This document shows, piece after piece, positions 11,070-23,692 of a stretch of DNA of 64,000 nucleotides (position 1 is its first letter; every line of letters starts with the position of its first letter). The stretch covers positions 602,327 through 666,326 of the forward strand of contig JBBHKE010002632.1 in assembly GCA_037447655.1 (NCBI GenBank), in the 5' to 3' direction. A model generated the notes under the pieces. The model was given only the letters and a program-made list of their open reading frames with translations, was not told where the DNA came from and did no database searches. The stretch comes from Zygnema cylindricum (Eukaryota > Streptophyta > Zygnematophyceae > Zygnematales > Zygnemataceae). A program made the translations under genes and the position numbers.

Positions 11070-14000
11070 TTATGCAAACGTCAGCAGCCTGCGACTAGTT
11101 GTCACTTTGCTGTTAATAATATTGTTTGTGTTGATGACTTGAGTTTTCGTTATCTCAATGGCTTGAGACGTTTCCTCGTCTCGCCTGTATTCCCTAGCGA
11201 ACCGTGAATAGCGACAATTAGTCTGAAGCAAACCGGAGGAAACATAATCGGACATGCTCCCATCGAGGAAACCTTCCGCATTGTCACCCGGAACCACATT
11301 CGCTTTCAGAAGATCACTCCATTCCAGCTTTTGTGTTGACCTGCAATAGGCCATTTTGGTGAAAATAGAAGTGAGTTACATTTGATGCATAGAATAGAAA
11401 AAAACAAAGGCTGACATAAGAATAATTGAAAAGCATGCATATATCATCAATTCCACCCACAGGTCTTTACAGTCAACATGCGTAAATTTCTTTTGTGTAA
11501 AAACACACCTGTAGCTAGCCCTATTTCAGTAATTTAAATACAAAGGAATAACTTGGTACAAAGGCAAGAAGCCTGCAATTTCCAGTTTTCGCAGTCAAAA
11601 AAAAAATAATGAAATAATCAAATGATCAGCTGCTTTACAAACTTCACTGTTTCATAGGTTCGGTACAGAACAGTTCATCAAATTCACATTCACAATACTA
11701 GACAACGCTAATTCAAAAAAAAATAAAAAAAAAAAATTGCAATAACGAAAGACTCAGATGCCTTACAGTCTGGTCTTATGGTCGGCGCGGTAGGTTTGGC
11801 CCAGGATGCCATGCACGCTATTGGAGACATCAAGCAATGGGAGCTCAAAATCTATATGGACAAGGCCGTCCGTTGCCGTTCGCAGTAAAGCGATTTCAGG
11901 GCGAATCATCAGTCGCAGTTTCAAAATGTCTGCGATTGTCACTTGGTAGACGTCGATTAAATCGTCGGCGCTCCGTACTTTTGCGCCGACCCACCGAATT
12001 TCCAGCTTTCCGTCAACACGCGAGACAAAATCTCCCACTTGTCCGAGTTTGACAGGTTCGCCGTCAACTTCTACGCTCGCCAGATATCCGTTGTCGTATT
12101 CCCATTTTGCGCCTTCGCGTGCGCCCACAACAATGGTATGATGTCCCCATAGGATGCTAATTTTCCGGATCCATGTGAGAGATTTGTGCATGTCGTTTCC
12201 ACTACGCTCGTATCGGCCACCGTAATACGCGTTCACATGGATGTGTGCATCGCTAATCAAACAAAACGTTTTGTTTGGTTCACCTGGAAACATATGAAAC
12301 GAACATGTAAACAGAATATTGTCTTCTCATTATTTATCTCATAATCTAAATGTTAAAATCTACATCGGTTCAAAGAAATTTGACTTGAATACATTTTGGT
12401 AATTATTTTGAATCCTCTGTGCAACACGTTGTATATTATAGAAATTGTGTCACTTCTCCAAAAAAAAAAACAAACCGATTGAACTTCATCAATGGGTAAA
12501 TCTATTATTTTATTTATCCTATTTCAATGGGTTTCATTGGCCAACAACATTCACCTGAGAAGTCAAAACGTGAACCGTCCGCCCCAGTGAAGTGAGGGTC
12601 CCCAGTGGCTCCAGCTGGAGGCGGTGGTGAAGAAGTATGAGGAGGTGGAGGAGAGGGATTTGTAGTTGGGGAAGGTGGGGAAGAGACTGGAGGTGGTGGT
12701 GAAGAGACTGGGGGCGGAGGAGAAGATAATGTAGGTGGAGGAGGTGGAGAAGATACTGGAGGCGGAGGAGAGGATAATGTAGGTGGAGGTGGGGAAGAGA
12801 CCAGAGGTGGAGGGGGTGGGGGGGATTTTTTTGGTGGAGGAGGAGAAGGGTTTGAGCAGATGGCGGGCCGTTTGGAAGGAGAGTTACAAATCTCGCCGTT
12901 GATGCGGATATCCGATGATTCGAACCCGATGTTTACAAGATCGATGTCGTTACTCCGTCCGTTACCCTGTGAAGTTGAGACGGGGAGGTTAGTTTGAAGG
13001 CTATATAGCTACGATAAGTGTGCACCGGAAAGGAAAAGGTTGTTTCAAAACGACCAGCACTCCATCACGCATCACTTGCATAAATAAAGTCATGCCAGAC
13101 ATTTGATTTTCCCTTCTTAATTTTGAATGGAACCAAGGAACCAAAATACCGACAGTCAAAAGTAAGTTTGTTGAATTACCCTCTTTCCTCCTTCACTGCA
13201 TCTCCCATCATTGAATGTTTGCATTTCACAATCTTTGCTGTCTATTGTCACTGTACAGCTGGTGACACCTCCTCCTTGCTGCAGTCCTCGGATGGGATTG
13301 CCGAAAGCATAAAGTGTATTCAAGAATGTGAATTTTGTTTTGTCATCAAGGAAAATCTGTGGGATTTAAAAACAGCAGCAAAACCAGGAACATGTAAATA
13401 AATAACCAGGTGTGTGATTGGCATGGAAAAATCAATCTCAACGTCACGACCACTTGCTGAAATTTAGCGACTTTTTTTTCTGATATTAACATAGTCGTCT
13501 ATATTTTGTTCCACCATTAATTCGTTGATGTGACAGTGAATCTGACATTGACGTTGATACTGGTATTTTTATTGACATTGATATTGGAATTGACATCAAA
13601 ATCGACATTGAAAACGACATTGAAATGGAATGACATTGACATTACATTTGTCTCAATATTTCCATGGACATTTACATTGAAATTGAGATTAACAGTAACG
13701 TTGAAAATAACATGCACGTCATCTCCTCTGCGGTGGTGTTTTATTTGCATTGACGATTTCTATCTTGTACATTGACTCCCAAATCGATTTTCAAAACCTC
13801 AAGTGTCATCGTTTTTCGTCACAATTTCTGCCGCCATTTTCCCTTATTTAAACTATTTTGGAGTTCTTCCTACCTTGAAGCTGCCATCCCCAACGCTTCT
13901 GCCGGTGACCACTATGAAAGAAGACTTCGTGTTGCTTTTTACCGAGCAGTTCACAGTTACCTGCACATAGATAAAATAAAACAAATTGAAGAAGACGCTT

Positions 14001-14733
14001 TTTAATAATCTCAGGTTACGTTTTTGGCAAATTTAGGGCGTTCCTAATTTTCCTCAATTCAGGTATCTTTCCTATTCAATGTTGATACTCGGGTTCTCCA
14101 TGGTTTCTACATTGCACCTATGCAAAGATTCCTGCTAGAAACTGACAGCTGTCTCGGTCGCAATTCTCCACGGTAAAATCTTGACCTGTAGTGCGTTCAT
14201 TAAAGTTTTTTCTCATGTTGTTCGTTTCCCGGGTGACCTAGGAAAGCTTTTTGTTAAATTTCTTGGACTGACATGCACGAATAAATTTGTATCGCACCAA
14301 CATGTGTCCGTACAACATACCTTGGTCCAACTGATAGGCTCATGGAACTTGGAATCTTCTCGAGCTTCCCAACATCGGTTGCAATAGACTTTTCCCATAA
14401 TCGCACATGCTTCCTACAAACACAAGTAAAGTATTCGCATACAAATGGGATTAATTTTATTTAGTAAGGAACGGGAATGCTTCCGGAGAAGATCTTACAA
14501 TGACAAGGTAGCAAGCGGATATTACACCTTTTTATCTTGGTACATTGCCTATAAAAACTTATGCCTTAATTAATGTAAATCGTTTCTGGTTCAATATTCA
14601 ATGTAATTTTTTTGTAATTCTAGTTTACTTTCCAGCGCTAATTTTTAAATCCATGGAAACTCACAGAAGACGGCAGAATCATTTGAAGAACAAAAACGAA
14701 AACGGCCGCTGAAGACCATAGAGAGACAGACAT
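11070..14733 (-). CDS. Secreted chimeric protein: Ole e 1-like domain, extensin linker, Root_cap domain
   Basis: Minus-strand exons: 14733-14665, 14413-14321, 13960-13874, 13356-13180, 12966-12555, 12283-11767, 11340-11070. All junctions are GT-AG, phases agree, and the sum is 1626 nt (541 aa). Residues 1-23 are a signal peptide (MSVSLWSSAAVFVFVLQ...). Residues about 28-142 resemble the Ole e 1/pollen extensin fold: G-K-V-Y-C-N-R-C, a G-D-G-S-F-K strand, and later cysteines. Residues about 181-262 are a proline-rich linker with about eight SPPPP modules, typical of O-glycosylated extensins. Then come GDPHFTGADG, EPNKTFCLISD, a GQTYR block and a C-terminal SSGLLQTNC..SRF, as in plant Root_cap proteins (Pfam Root_cap family). 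An extracellular wall or mucilage role is inferred, not shown. The start is chosen because it gives a signal peptide and a phase-0 first exon. Expression in root cap is not established. Confidence 0.87.
13525..13700. repeat. Degenerate (GACATT)n minisatellite in an intron
   Basis: Variants of TGACATTGA recur about every 6-12 bases in the intron between exons 3 and 4 of the Ole e 1/Root_cap gene (13357-13873). The repetition opens both strands to long Asn/Val or Thr/Leu frames, which are not genes. Confidence 0.75.
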
Positions 14734-15250
14734 GTTGAGGAAAGCGTAAAAAGGTAGAAGGAGCGGGTGGAAAGAAAGTAAAAGAGGGAGGGAAGCGAGG
14801 AAGCGAAAAGTGGAAGAGTCGGAGGAGAAAGGCGATAGAGAGGCGGTGTCGCTGCTGTTCTGTTTCCCGGCGGCGTTCGTTTTATTTGTACTCGTGTGGC
14901 GGCAAAGAATAGCCGTACGGACGGGGAAACGGGACGAGCAAATGTACGCTTGTTTTGTCGCCTAGCGACACGTTCTTCAGCAGTTCCGTACGGTTGAAAA
15001 AGGATTGCGACCTCCCTAGGGCCAAAGTTTCGGGACAGTTGCAACGATCTGAACGAAAAAAACGACTCGCGGGGCGGGGCATGTCGGGCGCACCGTTTGT
15101 TGTCCGTACGCGTGTACTTTTGGGGAACGAATTCAGAAAAGAATACGGAAAATGCCCGATAACAAGTTTAGGAAACCTTTTTCGTCAGCGCAAAGAGCAA
15201 ACTGTCAAATTGTGATTCGCCAAACTTAGGATTTGATGTTTAAAAAAACT
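14734..15250 (-). promoter_or_regulatory. Putative promoter/5' UTR of the Ole e 1/Root_cap gene
   Basis: This block upstream of the start codon is richer in CpG than the surrounding DNA (about 14840-15130), with pyrimidine-rich leader sequence on the minus strand next to the ATG, as is common in plant 5' UTRs. No clear TATA box was assigned. Confidence 0.35.
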
Positions 15251-17980
15251 TCGAGACGCGTAAAGCGCCCGTAGAAAGAAGGATTTTCATATATTTTTGT
15301 TCTTCACGAAATCGTATTTTTTGTTGGTGCTAATGGCCACGTCGAAAGCTCTTACTGGCCCAGATGATTGACTCGAGTCATTTCATTAGCCAGGGAGAAG
15401 CGTGTGATCGCTTTAAACGTCCTTGCAATCATACATCAAAAGTGCGAAAACGCATGAAAACGCTATACCTGGTAAAGCCCTTAGCATATGCACATTATTG
15501 CTACCAACACATACGATACGCATACATTACGAGGTACCAGATTACAGCGTTTGCACAGTTTTTCGCACATTTCCGATGACCGGAAAAACCGGGATGATGG
15601 AGCGGAGATAGCTTATCATGATTTGCCACGCTGGAAATCGCTTTTTCAAACGTGGACAAACCAGCAGATTCTGTACAATGTTTGGCGAAACGTTCCGCGT
15701 CCTGCATTCACGGGCAGAGAGAGAAAACAATTTCTGACATTTGCCGTACGATTAGAATCTCATCTTGACCGTCTATCGGCCGGTAAATTTTGATGGCGGA
15801 GAACCCGCGAGTCGTGATAGTCTCTTCAGCTTCACCCGGGCGGCCACATCTGTAACTCCAGTTGCTGACACCTGGCCGCCCGCAGCCTCTTCCATGTCGG
15901 TGGCTCCTCACCCACGTTCCAGGATTTTGTTTGTAGTGCGGACACCTCGGGCAAAAAGACTGTACAGGACATTTTGTCATGAAAGCCGTACACCACATGG
16001 GATCAATTGCCCGTGTCATTGTGGATTTTATGCAGGTGAATGGTAAGTACGATCTCTCGTCCATTCTAAAAATTGGTGGTGTATCCGAAATTTTCCTAAC
16101 GCGAAAACTCCAGTTATCGACATTATTTGTAATTGAACAGCAAGGGTGGCCGATATATCGCACCAAGACGATTTGTTATCGCCAATATATATTTAAATTC
16201 ATAATATGGCTTTACTTTAGTACTGTAAACAATATAGTATTCTACTGCATTTAGTCTATAGTATTCTACTGCATTTAGTCTATAGAATTATTCTGTATAT
16301 CACGTATCACACTTCGGTTCGTAAGTACCCAAAAATCCGGACTGCGCAGCACTCATTTACACTTAAAAAAAGTCTTACTCTATAAGACCAGAAGTACAAG
16401 ATCAAAATTTAGCAAAAACGTACAGAATAATTTTTGACTTTTTGAAAAGCAAACCATTAGCATTTTCAGTTCAGCAAACCGTGACCACTAAGTAAAGCAT
16501 TTTTTTCTATTTTCCAACCTTTTGAAATTTCATGCTCCAAACCCTAAGAATTTTCAAAAATGGCCAACAACTTATAACGTGGAAAACATCTTATTATAGA
16601 ATTTCAAGAGAAATCAAGCAGCATAGGTATTAGCTTTATGTGCGATTTTGGGCGATATCGAGTATCGGCGATTTTGTGTGACCATTGTCACATCGTGGAA
16701 CCTTGGACCACATGGAGATGTACTATAGGCAATCATGCAATTGCAGTTGTACAGGTTCATATGAAAAGCATGCGTAAATATTGTTTCATTGGACCACATT
16801 AGAGGAGTGTTTTATGCAGGCACATTGCATCAAAGTACAAAAGCACTCAGAGTGGATAGAATCTATATACTCTTCATCCATCAACTAAGAACAACAATTC
16901 AGACATTCAGAAAGGGACAAGAATAGAATAGAATTGACTTTATTGAAAAGTCCATGTCTTTGTAACATTCATCCAAAGGAAAATTAATAAAAGCTACAAG
17001 CTTCTAGTGAATTATATTCAATGTCTACTTGTGAAATTGCTAATATCTCTCCTTACTCTCTACCTTTCCTATCTCTATTTGATTTTTGTAACTCCTCCAA
17101 GCGCCCAATCGGTGTCGATATGTAGCTAATCTAACTATTTGTGGTTACGCGAACCCTTCCCGTTGGCTCGAATGAGCGACCTGGTTTAACAGGTGGAGAG
17201 GAGGATAACATGGAACAGCTTATTTAAGAGACCAGTCAATAATCGGAAAATTGGGACATTATATGGACAACGTATTACGATTGTTTCCTTGTCGATATAT
17301 TCAACTAATACATCAGTTATCGGTAGGTCAAAATATATACATATTTATTATCGATAATAGGTTATTGATACACAACATTACTAAAAAATAGAAGTTTTAC
17401 AGTTCATATAGTACAAACTTACAGTTTTTATGCATATCTTATGTAGTTGACTGTGATGCAAAACGATGGTTTTGAATGTAGTTTTGTGTCCCGTAATGGT
17501 CGATGGAACCTTGAACGAAAAGTAAGACCATACACGACATTGTTGAATCTGTACAAACAAGATGAGCTTGCTACCAAATTTCTCGTCTACCGTGCCATCC
17601 GGTGGATATAGACAATATTCGCATTCAGTAAAGCATAGTCTTACACTTTGAGCCAAGAGCCCACTTTCGCTCTTGCATCAAGGTACGGAGTAGTTCTTAG
17701 TGCTCGTATAGTTCGCATTTATTTTTCACTTCGTTTTTTTGGCTTTCAGTTTTTAGCTTTTTAGTGTCGCTTAGCGTTATTGTGTATTTAGTCCTTAAGG
17801 ATTTTCATCTATATCCTTTAATGGCCGTCAACAATTTTACATTTCAATCATATTCCATGACCACCGCTGTTGTGGGAATGAAATCAACTTCTTTTTGTTC
17901 TGGTTTTACTAGTTTCATAGCGCTACATCAAAGTTTTGATAGGTTTATAATCTTTCGATTTAACTCTTGAAATGACTTAG
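15251..17980. other. Intergenic; no gene recognised
   Basis: Open frames here are short and without motifs. The longest (15708-16166, minus) is cysteine-containing but matches nothing I know. A 24-base tandem duplication lies at 16233-16280. Confidence 0.5.
16233..16280. repeat. Tandem duplication of a 24-base unit
   Basis: Two exact copies of TATAGTATTCTACTGCATTT plus four bases, head to tail, in AT-rich intergenic DNA. Confidence 0.85.
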
Positions 17981-17989
17981 ATTTAATTT

Positions 17990-18129
17990 TGAACCTAGAA
18001 ATAACATTTTCTTTTCAAACTACAAACATAAAAACAACAAATAAATAAACATATCACTTTTTATTAGGATATAATGTCATCTTAAACAAAGTTTTCCAAA
18101 TTGTCCAGATGGATTTCCTCTCTCTTTCT
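17990..18129 (-). other. Downstream flank of a proline-rich gene, beyond the Copia C insertion
   Basis: Read on the minus strand from 18129, this matches the flank of P1 from 7843 to about 7975 (shared block around GGAAAACTTTGTTTA.GATGACATTATATCCTA). It starts with AGAAA (18129-18125), the target duplication of Copia C. It is therefore the far side of the site whose near side follows P3 at 30435-30439. Confidence 0.8.
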
Positions 18130-18609
18130 TGATATGATCTTAAACAAAATCAGAGTGCGAGATGACAGCGGAAGCATTCACATATATCACACGAGAGAGA
18201 GTTGTCCACAGAAGCGAATATATTCCATAAAATTTTTCTCCTATAAAAGATTAAGTTCCCCACTCCCTCTAAGTTGCATTATATAGTACTACAAATGAAA
18301 CATCACTACATCAAACTAAAAAATCAAACGAAACAAAAAGTGCGCAAGAAGCGTCTACCAATCAAATTGCGTCTAAACGCGAAACTACATAATACTAAAG
18401 TACTAAGCAAACGTACACGCAATCCGTACATCCGCAAACAAGCCCGCAAACACAAAGCAACACAAGACCTGGTCGTCGCCAAACTGAATCCCCGCGAGAC
18501 CAGGGAACTACAAAACGTCCTACAGGACTTAATGACTCCAAACCAATCAAGACCACTAACTTGACATAAAAGACAAACTAGCCAGACCAATTACAACTTT
18601 GACTAAACA
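18130..18609 (-). repeat. 3' LTR of Copia C (LTR-C)
   Basis: On the minus strand it starts TGTTTAGTCAAAGTTGTAAT and ends GATCATATCA, followed by AGAAA. It pairs with the 5' LTR-C split around Copia D (30440-30469 and 35246-35609). Identity by eye is about 90 percent over the shared part. The 5' copy lacks about 110 bases near its start. Confidence 0.85.
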
Positions 18610-18655
18610 ATCCCCCTCTCAAACCTGTAATCTTTACATTAATCCTAATTTAGGT
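18610..18655 (-). pseudogene. Last pol codons and polypurine tract of Copia C
   Basis: On the minus strand GGACCTAAATTAGGATTAAT encodes G-P-K-L-G-L-M-stop, the Copia C/D polyprotein end. The polypurine tract GAGAGGGGGA follows, then LTR-C. Copia B's 3' LTR abuts it upstream. Confidence 0.8.
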
Positions 18656-18663
18656 CCCCCCTT

Positions 18664-19184
18664 TGTAAGATTACAAACGAAATAAAATATACACACAACA
18701 ATGGTGTTCCTCCAAAACACATTCAATATATTAAGCACAATGCAAATACAACTCCTTTTCTTCCTTCCTTTTACTTCTGACGTTTCTACGCCTCCTTAAT
18801 AAGCTACGCCTCCAAAAAGATAATACTACCACGAAGTTTCAACTAATATATATAGGTACACGACTAGAAACGCGTAAGATTCAACGTGGTGAAATGAACG
18901 ACCGACAAGTTGAACCGACTTAAACAACACGGTACGACTAGGAAAGTCAACCGCGAACCAACTTGAATCACACGGTGCGACTTGAACTTACGTGAACCCA
19001 AACTACCAAGCAATTTCCACGTCACTTCTATAGTACTATTCAAACATACGTGAAACGAAATGAACATTTAATTTCTACGTCACTTCAAATATCTAGCGAC
19101 GAAATTACTTCGTTGCTGGTCATCGCTACTTTAGCTACGAGAATGACTCGTCCCTAAAAGAGTTCTCAGTACCAAATCCTAACA
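18664..19184 (-). repeat. 3' LTR of Copia B (LTR-B)
   Basis: It begins TGTTAGGATTTGG on the minus strand after polypurine tract AGAGGGGGAA and ends ATCTTACA. It is about 95 percent identical by eye to the LTR at 40448-40978. It contains CTATATATAT, a probable TATA box. The flanking base run AAGGG resembles the GAGGG before the other LTR. Confidence 0.9.
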
Positions 19185-22100
19185 TTCCCCCTCTTATTGA
19201 GATACTCAAAGCCCCCTCTTACTCCATGCCAACTAATTTTTTTCCCATCTCATAAACTTATTTTAATGCTGCTTTGGTTAACATATCAGCAGCATGTTCT
19301 CTATGGGTACAAACGCAAATTCAACTTCTTTTTCCGACACCAAATCTCGAACAAAATGCCACTGAATTTTAATGTGTTTTGTGCGCTTATGTAAAATAGG
19401 ATTTTTACTAAGTGCAATAGAGGACATGTTATCACTAAATACTTGCATGTATTTTTTTTCAACTCCAACCTCTGATAGAAATTCTTTGATTCACACAGCA
19501 TTTTTCGCAGCATGACATGCGGCCATATACTCCGCCTCCGTAGATGAAAGTGCCACAGTAGGTTGCAAACGGGAATTCCGCGAGATGGCTCCACCTGCAA
19601 GTAAAAACACATATCTTGATGTAGACCTTCGTGTATCATGGTCCCCTCGATACTCGCCATCACAATATCCATAACAAATCAATCTCTCATCTTTTTTATA
19701 AACTATTCCAAGACTAAGTGTTCCCGCCAAATACCTAAATATTCTCTTCAACGCCTCCCAATGTACCTTTTTTGGATTACCACAATATCGACTAACAACA
19801 CTCACTGCGGCACTAATGTCAGCTCTAGTGCCGACACTTAAATACATCAAGCAACTGACTGCCTCTCTATACTGCACATCAACCTCGAGACTTTTAACAA
19901 AATTAGAATGTTTATCACGAGGAACAAGAGGAGTTCCTAGTGGTTTACTATCTAAAAATCCAAATCTTTCCAGTACCTCTTTTGCATATTGTTCTTGGCT
20001 CAACTTAATATCTCCGTTCCTCCTCCTCTAAATCTGAATTCCCACAATGTATTGTGCATCTCCTAAGTATGTGATTCTAAAATGCTTCCGAAATTCAATC
20101 TTTAATTCTCCAAGTAAATCCAAGTTGTGATGATGGAAATGAAATCATCTACATATACATTGAAAATTATCATATCTCAACCTTCTCCCCGAATATACAC
20201 TCCAAAATCTGCAGTGAGCCTTTTAAATCCCAAGATTAGTAAAACCGTGTGAAGCTTATGGTTCCACGTTCTTGGCGCTTGCTTCAAACCATACAAGGCC
20301 TTCCACAACCTCCATACTTTACCATTTTTTCCAGGAACTTCTAGAATTTTCATGTAAACCTCCTCCTCTAATTCACCATTAAAGAAAGTTGTATCTACAT
20401 CCATCTGTTGGATATGTATTCCTTCCGCCGCGGCCATTGCAAAAATTGCTCACAAACAATGGAAGTTAACTACAAGGGCAAAGGTCTTTGAATAGTGAAT
20501 ACCCTCCTTCTGCTGAAATCCTTTACATACCAAGCGTGTCTTATACTTAAGAATTTCTCCTAAGGCTTTTGTTTTTGTCTTAAAAATCCACTTCGAGTAA
20601 ATCGCCTTCTTACCAACTGGTAAGTCTATTTCTTCAAAACACCCATTAGCTTTCACAAAATTAAACTCTTTTATAAATGTCGGTTTCCACTTCTCCTCCC
20701 ATTCGTCCAAGTCTCTAGCCTCTTGATATGATTGAGGATCGGCCAGACGATTTTTTGTAATTGCCTTTCATAAGAGGAAGGATTCCGCCCTTTTTTCTCC
20801 AAGTTCAGAAATTGCCTTCTAGTAACTTGTTTGCTATTTATATGATTGTTGTGGTGAGAATCGTTCCGGTGCCTTCCCTTTTGTTGATCTCTTACTTCTC
20901 CTTACGTCCTCTTCAAATTCTTTATCCGAATCACTGCTCTCAATCTTGTCATCACCCTCATTCTCTAAAGGTGTCTCTTTTGGTGTCATGTTGTTTGTGT
21001 GAGTAGATGATTCTCTAATGATCTTGTCCCTTTGTGATTCGTTGCAGGTGCGTTTAGGTTTTTGAACTTTCTCCAAAGTTTTCTCTACAAATCACATTTT
21101 TTTTTGTCCCTATCTCTATGAAGACATCTTCTCCTTCTCCTCCTCTCTTGTGAATTTTTCATAATGACTATCCTCCTCGTAATCTTAGGCCCGTTGCGAC
21201 TCATTTGCTCCTTTCACCATCTATTCCAAATTTTCATTCAACTCCACATTTCTAGACTCTCGAACCCTCTTAGTAACGCGGTTATAAATCAGATACTGCA
21301 TCGAGTTTTCACTATACCCCTCAAAGTATCCTTCCCATGACCGTGCTACAAATTTCCCCTCCAGGTTTCTTTCCTCTACATATCCCATAGCCTCACATCC
21401 CCAAATCCTTAAATGTTTTATCGTATGCACTTGTCCACTCCAAAGTTCCTCCGGTGTTTTTTACCTAAAGCCGAGTTTATTCTCCGGTTGGTAACATGAT
21501 TAGCCGCCCTGATTGCCTCTCCCCAAAGACGATGAGTGAGTTTTGTCGTATGGAGCATGGCCCTCACCATCTTTTGCAATGTCCAATTTTTCCTCTCAAC
21601 TATTCCATTTGATTGTGGGGAATAAGGAGCCGTGAACTGCTGCTTAATCCCCTCTTCTTACAATATTCGGCAAAGGCAATAAATTCGCCTCCACGGTCTG
21701 ATCGTATTGCTTTTACCTGCCTCCCACTTTCCCTCTTAGCCATAACCACAAAATCTTTATAGTCTTTAATGCTTCTGACTTTGCCTTTAAAAGGTACACC
21801 CATGTCTTCCTGCTGAAATCATCAACTATATTCGAATGGTTTCTAGATGTATGTCACCACGAAGATCTACATAAACTAGGTCTAAAGGGACATTCACCTT
21901 GAACTGAAGGTCTTTCACCGGATGAGGCTTCCTTTGATGCTTCCCTTTTGTGCATCCTACACATCCGATAACCTTGTCTCCTGTTGTCATGTCTAGTCCC
22001 CGAACTGCACCATGACGAATCATCTCTTTGATATTACTCTCTGAAGTGTGACACATACGATGATGCCACATCGTGAGATCCTCTTTGTTGACCTCTGCCA

Positions 22101-22692
22101 AATGAAGGTGCCCTTCTTCGTCCACCGTCCTATTTTCTGGTTTTCTCCAAATCAGTCTACTTTGCGTAATTTTAGTTACAACCCGCTCTGCAAATGGTCT
22201 TGTTTTACTACTCATTATGATTCTACCCCCTTCCATGCATGTAGCTCTTCCACCTTTCCTCTTAAGTTGTGGGACACTTAAGAGATTGATGCAACCCCCC
22301 GAATTATAAAGCACATTATTAAAACGTACTCTATTAACTCTAGTTTTCCCTTCCCTATCTTGTGTCGGTAGATCCAATCGTACTGTTCCCACTGTATAAA
22401 TAACCATCATCAACCGTTAGCCACTATGATGGATTTTGGTATAGTAAGTTTTTTTATATCACTTAATAGTCTTGGGTGTGAACACATGTGATAGGTAGCA
22501 CCTGAGTCTATGATCCAATTGTTAAATTTTCCTTTACTCTCTTTGCCTCGTGTGTGAAATAGGATATCCTCTTTTTCCTATGATTCTTCCATGAGTGAAA
22601 CGAAGAATTCTTGGTCTTGTCCCACTAGCCCATCCCCAACTAAATCCCCTCTACCTGATGAACCAATTCCCCCACTTCCTCCGCCTCTTAAT
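19185..22692 (-). mobile_element. 3' half of Copia B (protease to RNase H), degenerate
   Basis: On the minus strand from 22692: a Gly-rich linker, then protease with WIIDSGATYHMC near 22520-22480. The GAG-pre-integrase block (MWHHRMCHTSE..., GCTKGKH) is at 22150-21900. Integrase blocks (SDRGGEF and the region to 21221) lie at 21800-21220. Reverse transcriptase, with W-I-F-K-T-K and the QMDVDT block, is at 20710-20177. RNase H (LDSKPLGTPL, ALSSTEAEYMA) is at 20003-19300. Stops and frameshifts occur between blocks, so it is inactive. Its 5' end is cut exactly at the start of an H-family LTR at 22693. The matching gag half, cut at an H LTR end, is at 41007-42157 on the plus strand. Confidence 0.85.
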
Positions 22693-23692
22693 TGTTGAAA
22701 TCACTAATTTAGAGAAGGTATTTTCTAGGTCTTAATTAGGTAAAATAACTAAAAGAAAAAGCACAAGCAGCCTGCCTTCACCTTCTCTCTCTAGCCCCCA
22801 TACTTGTTGTAGTCAGTGAAGGAGAGAGAGGGCGGTGGAGACATGGCTGCCTCAGCTCCATAGGCAGGACTAAAGAGTGACCTAAGTCACTCTCAACAAA
22901 AAGGTTGAGTGCGGCAAGACTTGAACCTCCGACCGGCAGAGCGAGGCGTAGCACTTAGCTCTTACCGGTCTGTCGTAGTAGTGCGTTAGGATACATAGGG
23001 TTTGATAACTATTAAAACATTAGCAAGATCATTAATTCGTTCAACGGAATAATAAATTAAGATCATAAAAGCTAGTTTAGTTTTAGTGCGTACGAAACAA
23101 ATGTACCGGACATTTGTTATTTTGGACGGCGAACATTAAAAGCCGGTTTTTCATCCGACGGCCTGCATCATCGTCGGGATCTGTGAATGGCCGTCTTGGG
23201 GGTTTTTTGACGTGACATGACCTATCCACATGTGGCAAGATATCATTGGGAAGTGGGAATCCCAAGGAGCATGAGGACAAGCCCAAAGGAGAAAGAGGTC
23301 CTCTCTAGGGCCTTATCATACACAGGCTGTACAGAAAGTACATCGACCCTAATACCTTTCTGTACTGTACAGTCTTCTGATTGGTTCGTACATTAGTAGA
23401 TAGGGGTTGTGAGAGGGGTTTAAGACTTAGAGGATTGAGGAAGTAGCCGCCTCTCTCCCAACAAGCATGTATAAATATTGGCATCTTTGCCACTTGAAAA
23501 CTAATCGCCTAGTTGGGCGTTTTCAGTGATTCTTTTTGTTGTGGACTCAAGGGAGTCTAGACTACACAGGGGTGCAGTTAGATTGTCTATTTGCCTGCTT
23601 GGGTAGCAGTGATCCAAATTGAAAGAGGGTTAGGCAAAAGTTACATAGAGGCTTCCTGAATTCAGTGTTCCAATGGGGGACACAGAATTGAA
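22693..23692 (+). repeat. 5' LTR of Copia H copy 2
   Basis: 1000 bases, starting TGTTGAAATCAC and ending AATTGAA, where copy 3 has AATTGCA. It is about 90 percent identical by eye to the copy 3 LTR at 42158-43140 in its first 250 bases and more diverged in the middle. It carries a TATA-like TATAAATATT near 23470 and the antisense tRNA-like module at 22917-22964. Confidence 0.85.

Noticed and set aside
13517-13775. Asn/Val-rich and Thr/Leu-rich frames on both strands
   Set aside because: They come from the degenerate GACATT repeat in an intron of the Ole e 1/Root_cap gene.
14679-15044. 121-residue minus-strand frame
   Set aside because: It overlaps the promoter, leader and first exon of the Ole e 1/Root_cap gene in another frame; the signal-peptide frame with matching splice phase is preferred.
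15708-16166. 152-residue minus-strand frame with several cysteines
   Set aside because: No recognisable domain, splice structure or homologue; the composition looks like non-coding DNA.
18274-18590. Basic frame (plus) and Leu/Cys-rich frame (minus)
   Set aside because: They lie wholly within LTR-C. The same frame in the other LTR copy is broken.
22910-22990. Possible tRNA gene
   Set aside because: A and B boxes are present, but the acceptor stem and most of the T-stem do not pair. It lies in an LTR, so it is listed as tRNA-like only.
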